A DNA stretch of 64,000 nucleotides, taken from assembly GCF_014200605.1 (NCBI RefSeq), contig NZ_JACHCE010000001.1, forward strand, positions 62,001 through 126,000, read 5' to 3'. Shown in pieces: positions 22,762 through 30,762 of this stretch (positions are counted from its first letter, which is position 1; each line of letters begins with the position of its first letter). The position numbers and the translations under genes were made by a program. The DNA comes from Pedobacter cryoconitis. Its GTDB lineage: Bacteria > Bacteroidota > Bacteroidia > Sphingobacteriales > Sphingobacteriaceae. The notes under the pieces are model-generated. The model was not told the DNA's origin, searched no databases, and saw only the letters and a list, made by a program, of their open reading frames with translations.

Positions 22762-24072
22762 TTAATTCACATTGATCTTCACCTTAATGATGTTATTAAT
22801 TGAAGGTAAAGTAGTAAAAGGATTTGGGTTAGGTACTTCGGCGATCGGATTACTTTGTGAAGCTGTTGCACCGCCAAGATTGAATTGTGAATTCCCTGCT
22901 CCCGGAAACTGATCAATAGCAGTACCATTATCATATAGTTTGATAGAGCTGGAAATATCAGCTGTTTGTGTGGCATCAACACCGTTTCCGGCAGAAGCAA
23001 AGAACCAGTCATTAGAGAAGCCATACATGGTGGCGATAGCAATACGATCACCTTTGGTTACAGAAAGTTCCTGAGAAACACTGCCGCCAGCCTGGTTGCC
23101 AATTACAGGTAGTAAAATATTAGATCCAGGAGCAGGTAAGATGTATACATTCTTAACGCCCGGTTTTCCTTTTAGTGTTGCGGCCAGTATTGCTGCATTT
23201 CCTTGCTGAGCCAGGTCTTTTAAACCCTCATTGCGATCTTTTTCTCCAAGGTTGTAGATAGGGTTTTCTATTCCATTATATACAACTACTAATATTGGAG
23301 ATAATGGGGTGAAAATTCCTGTATTACTTTTGATATAAGTATATAAGGGTGCATTGTTTCCTGCTTCAGCAATTTGAGTCAAACCATTCGCTGTAGGCTG
23401 TCCGCTGGTGAAAATAGGGGCAGGATTCAATAATTTACCGCCTGCAATATAAGAGATTGCCCATACACCAGGACTTAGCGGGGTTTCGTTAGTTGTGCCC
23501 CCTGAGGTGTTCAATAAGGTTAAGGTAAAGTAAGAATCTCCTTCATATTTCAAGGTTGCTTTAACTAAAGAAGAAGCTGGCAGATAGGTGTTTCCCTGAG
23601 CATCTGTACCATTTACCTCTGTAACCGGATTGTTTTCTGCCGTACCCGGATGGTTAACTGCACTACCTGGTTTTTGATTTATCCTGGTTCCGTTATCCCA
23701 TAATTTGATTTGTGAAGAAACATCACCTTCAATTGGTTTTTTATTCTGATCATAAAGTGCAATACCTGGGTTTGCCGGTGCGAAGAACAAATCGTTAGAC
23801 CACCCATACATAGAGGCAAATGTAACGGCCTGACCTATGGATGCAGAAAAACGGAAGGAAACTGATTGTCCCGGAAGGATAACAGGTGGTGTACCCGTTC
23901 CCTGAAATGTACCGGATTCAACCAGACTGCTTGAGTTTAATACGTTTTCTACACTGATTGTAGTTTTGTTGTTTAAAGCGGGAGTAGTAGCTGCGTCTTT
24001 TTTACAGGCTGTAAATGTTAAAGGTAAGATAGCTAAGATAAGCCAGTTCCATTTGTTCTGAAGTAAATTCAT
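22762..24072 (-). CDS. Lipoprotein with two spondin-like domains
   Basis: A 436-residue lipoprotein: signal peptide and lipobox LTFTAC with Cys22. Two copies of a spondin_N-like domain are visible. The first has FASMYGWSNDLFFAPANPG and IKLWDNGTRINQKPG; the second has IATMYGFSNDWFFASAGNG and IKLYDNGTAIDQFPG. The middle part includes SPGVWAISYIAGG. Spondin domains bind proteins or membranes in animals; in Bacteroidota they occur in exported lipoproteins of unknown role. It probably sits on the outer membrane. It starts 87 bp downstream of the T6SS island's last gene but has its own upstream hairpin region, so membership in that operon is doubtful. Confidence 0.8.
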   Translation of the reverse strand: MNLLQNKWNWLILAILPLTFTACKKDAATTPALNNKTTISVENVLNSSSLVESGTFQGTGTPPVILPGQSVSFRFSASIGQAVTFASMYGWSNDLFFAPANPGIALYDQNKKPIEGDVSSQIKLWDNGTRINQKPGSAVNHPGTAENNPVTEVNGTDAQGNTYLPASSLVKATLKYEGDSYFTLTLLNTSGGTTNETPLSPGVWAISYIAGGKLLNPAPIFTSGQPTANGLTQIAEAGNNAPLYTYIKSNTGIFTPLSPILVVVYNGIENPIYNLGEKDRNEGLKDLAQQGNAAILAATLKGKPGVKNVYILPAPGSNILLPVIGNQAGGSVSQELSVTKGDRIAIATMYGFSNDWFFASAGNGVDATQTADISSSIKLYDNGTAIDQFPGAGNSQFNLGGATASQSNPIAEVPNPNPFTTLPSINNIIKVKINVN

Positions 24073-24159
24073 TTGTGTTTCTTTTAGATTGTTATACCCC
24101 TTTGTCGGGGGATAACAAGAAACCTTACAGCAATTTTAAAAATTAATTTTGTTATTTAC

Positions 24160-25317
24160 TTACTGGTCTATAAGCCAGTTATTCTTAAGAGTTTTATTAA
24201 CTGAAGGAGAAACTGTTTCTGGTGGTATATGATCATCTTCTTTAACAGTATCAAGATTAAGGTTGTTAAAAGATTGAAGTATTATTTCAATACATCTGAT
24301 ATTGATCTCAAAATAATAATTTTGTAAATTAGGTTTGGGTCCGACAGATTCAAAATAATACCATCCATTAAGAGTTTTTATAATATAAATGAATAAGCAG
24401 GCCGCATAATTTTCTGATTTATATTCAATAGTTCCGTTTAATGTCCATAGTTCTTTAATCGCTGGATTGTCAGACCTTATCTTTGTAAGCTCAGTCAGGT
24501 CAGTTGTGAGTTTTGACATTCTGTTAAACGATTTTTCATATATGGTGGCCACATTACCGGTCTCTTTTATGGAATAAAAAAATGCATTAATTACACCTCT
24601 GTTAAAAGAGCCAATAGGATGTGCAAATACAAATCTTGAGAAGGTATTTGTATTCTTTGTTTCGTATTTTATTTCCCAGGATACAGGAATATAAAATCGG
24701 ATGGCTTCAGTAAAATCATATTCAAAAGGAAGGATGTTTTCTGCCATTTGCCAGTCTGATTTATAAATCAGGTCCCAGTTCGTTACAATATGAAATATGT
24801 TACCTGCCAGGTTTTCATAGTCTTTAGAAAAGCAGGTAGCCTTAATACAGAATAAGTTTGCACCATTTTTATTTTTATCGTGGTCTTTGATTGTAGTGAA
24901 TCTGGATATAATTTCTTCACCACCAGGTGTTTTTTTGATGGTAAGGACATCTAAATACTTTCCTGTACTTTCTCCTGTTATTTCTCTGAAATCTAAAACA
25001 GCTTCTCCAATTATAGCCAGCTTTTTCCATAACCAGTCTGAAGCGTTAATCTCATATTCACAATATTCGGTAACTACTTCAATTTCCAGGTAAGGACTAT
25101 CGTCTATGCTAATGTATTGACCTATATTAACGAGATTAACATTACTTATCTCAATAGGGGTTACTTTGGTTGGTTTTACATGATTTGGTAAAATCACCCA
25201 GTATTGAAGTGATTCTTCGGCCGAGGTATATAAGCATTTCCAGAAATTTGATACCAGATAATCATCTTCCAATACTGATCTGATGGGAAAAGAATAGGTT
25301 ATTTGTTTTTCTTCCAT
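24160..25317 (-). CDS. Two-domain DcrB-like protein, T6SS island
   Basis: A 385-residue protein with no signal peptide. Residues about 1-195 are a paralog of the lipoprotein encoded just upstream (25341): both share DDYLV/NDYLV..NFWK, YWVILPNHVK/YYVILPKNVK, KYLDVLT, IISR and the DYENLAG/DYKSLAG block. Residues about 200-360 form a second domain (FIPVSWEIKY, FAHPIGSFNRGVINAFFYS) that resembles DcrB/DUF1795 folds. In proteobacterial T6SS, DUF1795 proteins are effector chaperones (EagR), so a chaperone or adaptor role is possible. That is inference from context and fold guess. Last gene of the island. Confidence 0.6.
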   Translation of the reverse strand: MEEKQITYSFPIRSVLEDDYLVSNFWKCLYTSAEESLQYWVILPNHVKPTKVTPIEISNVNLVNIGQYISIDDSPYLEIEVVTEYCEYEINASDWLWKKLAIIGEAVLDFREITGESTGKYLDVLTIKKTPGGEEIISRFTTIKDHDKNKNGANLFCIKATCFSKDYENLAGNIFHIVTNWDLIYKSDWQMAENILPFEYDFTEAIRFYIPVSWEIKYETKNTNTFSRFVFAHPIGSFNRGVINAFFYSIKETGNVATIYEKSFNRMSKLTTDLTELTKIRSDNPAIKELWTLNGTIEYKSENYAACLFIYIIKTLNGWYYFESVGPKPNLQNYYFEINIRCIEIILQSFNNLNLDTVKEDDHIPPETVSPSVNKTLKNNWLIDQ

Positions 25318-25340
25318 GATAGAATGCCTCCAGGCAGGTA

Positions 25341-25976
25341 TTAAGACTTTAGACCCCAGTTACTGCTGATATGCTGCATAGTCCCGGCCAGACTTTTATA
25401 ATCTTTTCTGGCACATGAAGTCTTTATGGTGAAATAATTAAGGTCACTTTTTAATACGGTAAGTCTGCTGATAATATCATTACCGTCTTTCATTTTTTTT
25501 GCTGTTAATACATCAAGATATTTTTCTCCATTTTTTGCAGTAATAAGATGCTGTTTCAAAATAGTTTCATTCATAGTTTTTAACTTGTCCCCCAGCCATT
25601 CTGAAGGTTGAATCTTAGTACTCAGGCTTTCATAAGCAACCTGTACTTCCATGTAGGCTCCCTGATCAATCGTGCTATACTGGCCAATGATAGTCAGGCC
25701 TAAGGTTTTAACCAGTTCAGGTTCTACTTTTGTTGCTTTAACATTTTTTGGAAGAATTACATAATAAGCCAGTTTCTCTCCCGCAGAATCATAATTAGCT
25801 TTCCAGAAGTTTTTAACTAAATAATCATTAGTGAAACTGGTTTCCAGAGGAAAGTTTATATCTTGTTTGATGTCCATTTGTTTTTGTTCTTCTTTTTTCA
25901 CCTCATTGCCTGTTTTCATCTGACAAGAAGTTGTCAGTAAAGCTACTGCTGCACCAGCTAATATTATTCTAATCAT
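25341..25976 (-). CDS. Lipoprotein paralogous to the neighbouring DcrB-like protein
   Basis: A 211-residue lipoprotein from the ATG at 25976 (MIRIILAGAAVALLTTSCQ, Cys18 as lipidated residue). A TTG-initiated reading from 26000 overlaps the upstream gene and is rejected. The mature part matches the N-terminal domain of the protein at 24160 over its whole length. A secreted lipidated copy beside a cytoplasmic copy of the same domain is unusual. In a T6SS island an extracytoplasmic lipoprotein could be an immunity protein, but partner and role are not proven. The gene is 7 bp from its upstream neighbour. Confidence 0.6.
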   Translation of the reverse strand: MIRIILAGAAVALLTTSCQMKTGNEVKKEEQKQMDIKQDINFPLETSFTNDYLVKNFWKANYDSAGEKLAYYVILPKNVKATKVEPELVKTLGLTIIGQYSTIDQGAYMEVQVAYESLSTKIQPSEWLGDKLKTMNETILKQHLITAKNGEKYLDVLTAKKMKDGNDIISRLTVLKSDLNYFTIKTSCARKDYKSLAGTMQHISSNWGLKS

Positions 25977-25983
25977 TGTATGT

Positions 25984-26421
25984 TTATTTTTTTTCTCCAA
26001 ACCAAACTCCGTAAAGCATTAAAAGAGACAGGGCAAAAAAGATCGTTTTATAAGCTAATTCAATTGTTTGTAAATTGTTACGTGCGAAACTAACAGGGTT
26101 TCTTTCCAGGTTTACTGCATTATGTGTTTCCTGAAACCTGTTGAGTTTACTGACGATAGCGCCAGCAGCAAGAACCATAAGATTCAACAGAATAAGTATA
26201 AAGAAGGATAAGAGAAGGGCCTTGAAAATATCCAGGAAAAAGGGGCTTGGAATGTAATGGATGCCCCTTACTATACCTGCTGCAATAAATGCCAGAAGAG
26301 GTACGATCAACATAGCTGATCCGTAGCTTATTGCTGCTGTTTTCGGGGTGACAATTTTAGTAAGTTTAAAAATTAAGAAGCAATTTAAAATAACAAATAA
26401 AGCGTAAAATACTATTTTCAT
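25984..26421 (-). CDS. Small multi-pass membrane protein of the T6SS island
   Basis: A 145-residue membrane protein with about four hydrophobic helices (MKIVFYALFVILNCFLIF; AAISYGSAMLIVPLLAFIAA; LLLSFFILILLNLMVLAAGA; the C-terminal FFALSLLMLYGVWFG). I take the ATG at 26421, 2 bp after the PAAR gene's stop; an ATG at 26448 would overlap the PAAR gene by 25 bp. Unknown family. Its place right after a PAAR gene and before lipoprotein genes suggests an immunity or accessory role, but nothing in the sequence proves it. Confidence 0.6.
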   Translation of the reverse strand: MKIVFYALFVILNCFLIFKLTKIVTPKTAAISYGSAMLIVPLLAFIAAGIVRGIHYIPSPFFLDIFKALLLSFFILILLNLMVLAAGAIVSKLNRFQETHNAVNLERNPVSFARNNLQTIELAYKTIFFALSLLMLYGVWFGEKK

Positions 26422-26423
26422 AA

Positions 26424-27479
26424 TTAACCAATTAATACTGTGGGACATCCTGATAAAATTGTACCTTCCATTGGCCCGTTCATGAAATTCTTAAGACCAT
26501 CCCATATAGGCTTCAATGAAATAGTAACATCCAAATCTACTTCTAATCCTAATAATAGTGCTAATTCTGCTCCAACATTTGCTGATATGGCCAGGTTTTC
26601 TGTATCGACATAACCTCCAATTTTTCCACCTGCAGCAGCGCCACCTGCTTTTGCACCAGCTTTGGCTTTTACATTAAGGATAGAAAGTATATCTAACTGA
26701 CCTTCATATTCTGCTTTTGCAGCACCAAAATCACCGGAAACTTCTGTTTGAAAGCCATACTTATTATTAGCACCTGTAAATACCTGTCCGTCTGCTTTTC
26801 CTTCGGCATATAAAAGATCTCCTTTTCCTTCCGATTTATGATAAAGGGTACCTTCTTTTCCGAGATGGAAATCTGCATTACCAGAAAGGACAGATGCTTT
26901 GCCTTCTGAAATGACAGAACTTCCCTGGGCGGTATTAATATTAGTGTTTTTAGACTCTGCTTTAAATGCAGAGAAACCACCGCCACCGCCATATTTTCCA
27001 TACTTCCCATCTTTTGGTACGTAATCTCCTTTAGCGTTAAATTCTACCATTACTGCGCCGGCTTCCAGATAATCTATCTGGCCATCTTTATTGGTGTCTT
27101 TTTCATTGGCATATAGATTAGCTACCTTAATAGTAAGATTATCCGGGTGTATAGTTTTTACTGTACCATCTGGATTTGATTCTTTAACGGGAGTGAGGTA
27201 ATGAAACTGATCTTTTGCCGCTACAGGCCCTGCCGGAGCCGGAGCCGGAGGAGTAGCACAGTCTGTTTTATCTCCCATTCTGGCCGCGGGTTTACCATTG
27301 ATGAGTACAGTAGGGCAACCTTCAATAATAGAACCCGGACCTCCGTGAATAGCGCATGCAACGAGGTCACCTTGTCTTGCAGCTGGTTTGCCACCGATTG
27401 ATACATTTGGACTGCCCGATAAGATAGGTCCGGTATGAGCTCCCTTATCTAATAGCATTCTTGCTGCTGGTTTTCCCAT
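26424..27479 (-). CDS. PAAR-repeat protein with a domain inserted in the third repeat
   Basis: A 351-residue T6SS spike-tip protein. PAAR folds have three pseudo-repeats. Here repeat 1 (GKPAARMLLDKGAHTGPILS, residues 2-29) and repeat 2 (GKPAARQGDL ... GCPTVLI, 30-61) are complete. Repeat 3 begins GKPAARMGDKTDC (62-74) but its closing strand GTILSGCPTVLIG is the very C-terminus (339-351). Residues about 75-337 are therefore inserted into the third repeat. The insert holds a Pro-rich linker, an EF-hand-like loop (DTNKDGQIDYLE, 128-139), a Gly-rich turn and Ala/Gly-rich beta segments. It should cap VgrG, whose gene ends 2 bp upstream. The insert may be an effector or a cargo adaptor. Confidence 0.8.
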   Translation of the reverse strand: MGKPAARMLLDKGAHTGPILSGSPNVSIGGKPAARQGDLVACAIHGGPGSIIEGCPTVLINGKPAARMGDKTDCATPPAPAPAGPVAAKDQFHYLTPVKESNPDGTVKTIHPDNLTIKVANLYANEKDTNKDGQIDYLEAGAVMVEFNAKGDYVPKDGKYGKYGGGGGFSAFKAESKNTNINTAQGSSVISEGKASVLSGNADFHLGKEGTLYHKSEGKGDLLYAEGKADGQVFTGANNKYGFQTEVSGDFGAAKAEYEGQLDILSILNVKAKAGAKAGGAAAGGKIGGYVDTENLAISANVGAELALLLGLEVDLDVTISLKPIWDGLKNFMNGPMEGTILSGCPTVLIG

Positions 27480-27481
27480 GA

Positions 27482-29290
27482 CTAACTATTTATTTTAACA
27501 AGTGTTGCTTTAATATCTGTTGTTGCCCCCCCAGAAACTGAAACCAGCTTACTTGATGATATACTGTGGGAGTCAGTTCCTTCTGAAGTCATTATTTTTG
27601 ACTTTTCGTTCAGTGTATCTTCTCCTTCAATTTTAATTGCTTTTCCTTTGATGTCAATGGTGTTTGTAGGGGTTTTACCTCCAATAGTTCCCATGGTAAT
27701 TTTTGGTGATTGTATATCAATTGAAGTTGAACCTTTAATTCTGATTACCGGAGAATTAATATCAATACTGCTTGCTGAGGTAATGGAGATGGAACCGGTT
27801 TTCTCGTGGATTTTGATAATATTTCCTTTACTTGTTGAAATCTTAATCTGATGTTTGTTATCATTAAATATCAGCTGGCTGCCTGTTCTTGTGGTAAATG
27901 CTTTGACGTTATTTTCCTGAATATGATGGCTGTCTTTACTCTGGCCATGATGAATACTTCCCATCACAAATGGGCGGTTCGGGTCATTGTATCTAAAACC
28001 TACGATCACCTGATCGCCAACTTCGGGATGAACAAAGAACCCGCGGTTTTTTGTCTTTCCGTCTCCTTCCCCTGCATCGGCAGTTAGTATCCTGATCCAC
28101 TCTGTTTGTTCACCAGTTGCCTGTTGCCATAGGAATTGTACCTGAACACGGCCCATTCCCTGAGGATCGTTATTTGTTTTAACAGTAGCGATCTGTGATT
28201 CTGCCACCGGATATCTGACTTCTTTTACAGGAACCACATTACTGGCTGCGGGAATAGCTTCGAAAGTATTTCTATACCTGTTGTTCCCGTCTACTTCGTG
28301 GGTTACTGAGGTTAACAGATACTGTCCGTAATCTTCTGTGATAAAATCCAGTACTCCTTTTTTTGATATTTTGATACTTGCGATAACTCCAATATTCACA
28401 CCAGGACTACTTGATTTTCCTAATAAGGCAACCAGACTTGCGGCAGCAGCTTCTTTTCTGACTTTTAGCATATCGTCAAGCTCGCTTTTGTCTTTTACTC
28501 TTGGTTTTAGCGGGACGTTTACTGATCCTGAAAATAGGTCCTGCGCTTTATTTAATGCGAACTGGCTATCTGCATCCAGTCCATCAACTGAGCTGGGCGC
28601 ATCGGCCTGCAACAGATTATTATTAGCTGAATTATAGGAATACTGAGAGAAATTAACAGGCCCCATTTTCATGGACCAGTTCATACTGGAAATTTCTCTT
28701 CCATATACCAGATCAATTACGGGTAAAGAATCAGGTTTACCGAAGTTTGTATTTAGACCATCGTAATAAAACCACTCTCCATATTCTGAGGATAAGCGAT
28801 TTAAGAAAGAAAAGGTACTTTCTTTATATTGCGTCATGTATGGGATCCGGCGCGAATAGACAGGTTTGGCTTCGATCCTGAGATCGTTGGAAACTACTTT
28901 GCTGGTCGCTTTAGTGACAATGTCCCTGAGCGTTTTATCCTTAAATGATTTTAGATCTATACCGTTATCCAGGAGTATGGTCGGGCTGTATCCGCGAATA
29001 ACAAGGTCTCCATGAAGACCGTTGCTTTGCGATAAACCGATTTCGCAGATAATGCCGCTGAAAACGGTTGTCCGGCCTGTTAACGATGCGGTAAGTGTTA
29101 TGGAAATGAATTTACTGATCAGACCCTTCGAAGTCTCAGCGGTAGCTGAGCCGAGCTTTTCAAATGTATCATGGTTAACATGAAGTTCAAACCAATGGTG
29201 TGCATTGAATGCCTGTTTAATAGTCAGGTATGAAAAAGCCAGAACTGGCTCTCCTTCAATATGGATTTCGGTAATTATTTTTTCTTCCAT
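27482..29290 (-). CDS. vgrG: VgrG, T6SS spike protein
   Basis: A 602-residue VgrG. The N-terminal gp27-like region (about 1-370) is followed by a gp5 OB-fold carrying GMGRVQVQFLWQQATGE, HPEVGDQVIVGFRYNDPNRP and FVMGSIHHG, then a C-terminal beta-helix with repeated Ser/Ile-rich strands (SITSASSIDINSP, IKGSTSIDIQSPKITMG). VgrG trimers form the spike that carries PAAR tips and effectors out of the cell. There is no extra C-terminal catalytic domain. The gene is between a lipoprotein gene (34 bp upstream) and the PAAR gene (2 bp downstream). No sheath, baseplate or ClpV gene is in the window, so it is an orphan VgrG island. Confidence 0.93.
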   Translation of the reverse strand: MEEKIITEIHIEGEPVLAFSYLTIKQAFNAHHWFELHVNHDTFEKLGSATAETSKGLISKFISITLTASLTGRTTVFSGIICEIGLSQSNGLHGDLVIRGYSPTILLDNGIDLKSFKDKTLRDIVTKATSKVVSNDLRIEAKPVYSRRIPYMTQYKESTFSFLNRLSSEYGEWFYYDGLNTNFGKPDSLPVIDLVYGREISSMNWSMKMGPVNFSQYSYNSANNNLLQADAPSSVDGLDADSQFALNKAQDLFSGSVNVPLKPRVKDKSELDDMLKVRKEAAAASLVALLGKSSSPGVNIGVIASIKISKKGVLDFITEDYGQYLLTSVTHEVDGNNRYRNTFEAIPAASNVVPVKEVRYPVAESQIATVKTNNDPQGMGRVQVQFLWQQATGEQTEWIRILTADAGEGDGKTKNRGFFVHPEVGDQVIVGFRYNDPNRPFVMGSIHHGQSKDSHHIQENNVKAFTTRTGSQLIFNDNKHQIKISTSKGNIIKIHEKTGSISITSASSIDINSPVIRIKGSTSIDIQSPKITMGTIGGKTPTNTIDIKGKAIKIEGEDTLNEKSKIMTSEGTDSHSISSSKLVSVSGGATTDIKATLVKINS

Positions 29291-29324
29291 AACGCTAATC
29301 TCTAATGTTTTTTGAGCGTGTTAA

Positions 29325-29903
29325 TTAGTGCTTTTGATTTAAGAATTTGGCATGTCTGTTCCGGAGTTCTTCTGTATATGCTTTTTCTACATATTCATCA
29401 TTGATAGCTGCGCCTTTATAGTAACCTTTCAGGATTTCTTGTCTCGCTAATCTGGAAAGCTCTGCTAAAGGAACGGGCTGATGTTTATCACCGCTTAATC
29501 TTTCTCTTGGAAATACCAGGTTAGGGAGCGAGACAAAATAGATAGTCCATTTTTCATTTTCCAATGCGCCATACATGACATATACATAATCAAGCTCTGC
29601 ATCTTTAGCTTTGTCCTGCAGCAGCAGCAGTAAATAAGCTCTGTCTTTTTGGGTGTTAAAAAATACGGCATCATCTACTTTCCAGTTAAATTCTTTGAGT
29701 ACCTGTACCTCTTCCAATCCGGCTGCAAGCCATTGATTTATGTTTTCATTAGCACTTTTTTGTATGTCCTGATAAGGTTTTGTACCTTTTATTGCATTCA
29801 ATTGTTCTTCAAACATTTTCTTAGTTTTACTTTGTCCGTTTAAACATCCTGCTAAAGAAACAAAAAAAGGAATGAGCAGGTATGCAATTATTTTTTTGTT
29901 CAT
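29325..29903 (-). CDS. Lipoprotein between lipase and VgrG; candidate immunity protein
   Basis: A 192-residue lipoprotein with signal peptide and lipobox SLAGC (Cys20). The mature protein is mixed alpha/beta with NWKVDDAVFFNTQKDRAYLL and EKWTIYFVSLPNL, no catalytic motif. It is located directly after the lipase-like gene (39 bp) and before vgrG. T6SS phospholipase effectors are usually encoded with a periplasmic or lipoprotein immunity protein, and this is the best placed candidate. The lipoprotein at 30763 is the alternative. Family not recognised. Confidence 0.6.
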   Translation of the reverse strand: MNKKIIAYLLIPFFVSLAGCLNGQSKTKKMFEEQLNAIKGTKPYQDIQKSANENINQWLAAGLEEVQVLKEFNWKVDDAVFFNTQKDRAYLLLLLQDKAKDAELDYVYVMYGALENEKWTIYFVSLPNLVFPRERLSGDKHQPVPLAELSRLARQEILKGYYKGAAINDEYVEKAYTEELRNRHAKFLNQKH

Positions 29904-29942
29904 CTGATAACGGATTGACTTCTTTAATATAATTTAATATAA

Positions 29943-30755
29943 TTAATTTACTCCTCTTGGTTTAACATATCCCCGGATACCTTTTCTGATATTAAATATC
30001 CATCCGTAATTGGCAACGCTATGACTGGCATAAGGTCCTTTTGGCACACTGGGCGGGATATAAATATTAGCATCTACACCAGGAATACGTTCCTGCGGGG
30101 CAATCCAGTCTTGCTGATACCAGGGGTCGTCGGGGCCGGAACCATATTGTGCACTTTCTGAGACAAAGCCTGGAATCGGACCTGCTCCCGGATTTTCAGG
30201 AGCCAGTGCATATATTCTTTCTGGATTGTATCCTGATTCATAAAGTACCTCGGCCATGCCCAGTGCATAAGCAAATCCCATGCTGTGACATACAATATCA
30301 ATAGGGATTGTTTTAGGATCATAGAGGTCAAGATCACCGTTTTCTCCCCAGATAATCTTTCTGCCTGCTCTATCTTTAATAGGAGAACGGTTAATCTGAT
30401 TGATCTGGCTGATCAGTGAAAACCCGGCTTTTCTGCCATGTTGTTTTCGGGCTTCAAAACCTAAAGCATTTTTTGCTGTGATTGCAGGGGCATCACCGTC
30501 TGCATAAAAAGAGAACTGATCGCCTAGTCTGGTTTGAAATTTATCATCTATATCTCCCCAATAGTCATTTATATCATAACTAACCACCTGATCATCACGT
30601 CTGATTTCGCGGATAACATTTTCAACAGGAAAGGCCAGCCGGAACCCGTTCACGAAAATAATTATCGCCGGAACTTTAGGTTTAACGGAAATACCGGCTG
30701 ATGGGATAGTGCGTATGCTCCTTGGCATCCCATATAGATCTCTGTTTGGTATCAT
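29943..30755 (-). CDS. Alpha/beta-hydrolase (lipase-like), candidate T6SS effector
   Basis: A 270-residue protein without a signal peptide. IIIFVNGF (31-38) fits the oxyanion-loop strand and IDIVCHSMGFAYALG (152-166) is a lipase nucleophile elbow with Ser158, in the form C-H-S-M-G in place of G-H-S-M-G. IYALAPENPG follows as the next core strand, and a late His (ASHSVANYG) could complete a triad. Lack of an export signal, position next to vgrG/PAAR and flanking lipoproteins all fit a T6SS lipase (Tle-type) effector that attacks membranes of rival cells. Substrate and triad acid are not assigned. Starts with ATG, 7 bp after the upstream lipoprotein gene. Confidence 0.7.
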   Translation of the reverse strand: MIPNRDLYGMPRSIRTIPSAGISVKPKVPAIIIFVNGFRLAFPVENVIREIRRDDQVVSYDINDYWGDIDDKFQTRLGDQFSFYADGDAPAITAKNALGFEARKQHGRKAGFSLISQINQINRSPIKDRAGRKIIWGENGDLDLYDPKTIPIDIVCHSMGFAYALGMAEVLYESGYNPERIYALAPENPGAGPIPGFVSESAQYGSGPDDPWYQQDWIAPQERIPGVDANIYIPPSVPKGPYASHSVANYGWIFNIRKGIRGYVKPRGVN

Positions 30756-30762
30756 AGCTTAA

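Noticed and set aside
24090..24120. Hairpin CCCC/GGGG between the DcrB-like gene and the spondin gene as island terminator
   Set aside because: Stem of about 6 bp without a T-tract on the minus strand; too weak to call.
26693..27010. 105-codon frame inside the PAAR gene
   Set aside because: Same strand, other frame; the PAAR frame carries the recognisable motifs throughout.
27851..28087. 78-codon plus-strand frame inside vgrG
   Set aside because: Antisense to the conserved gp5 OB-fold; no independent support.
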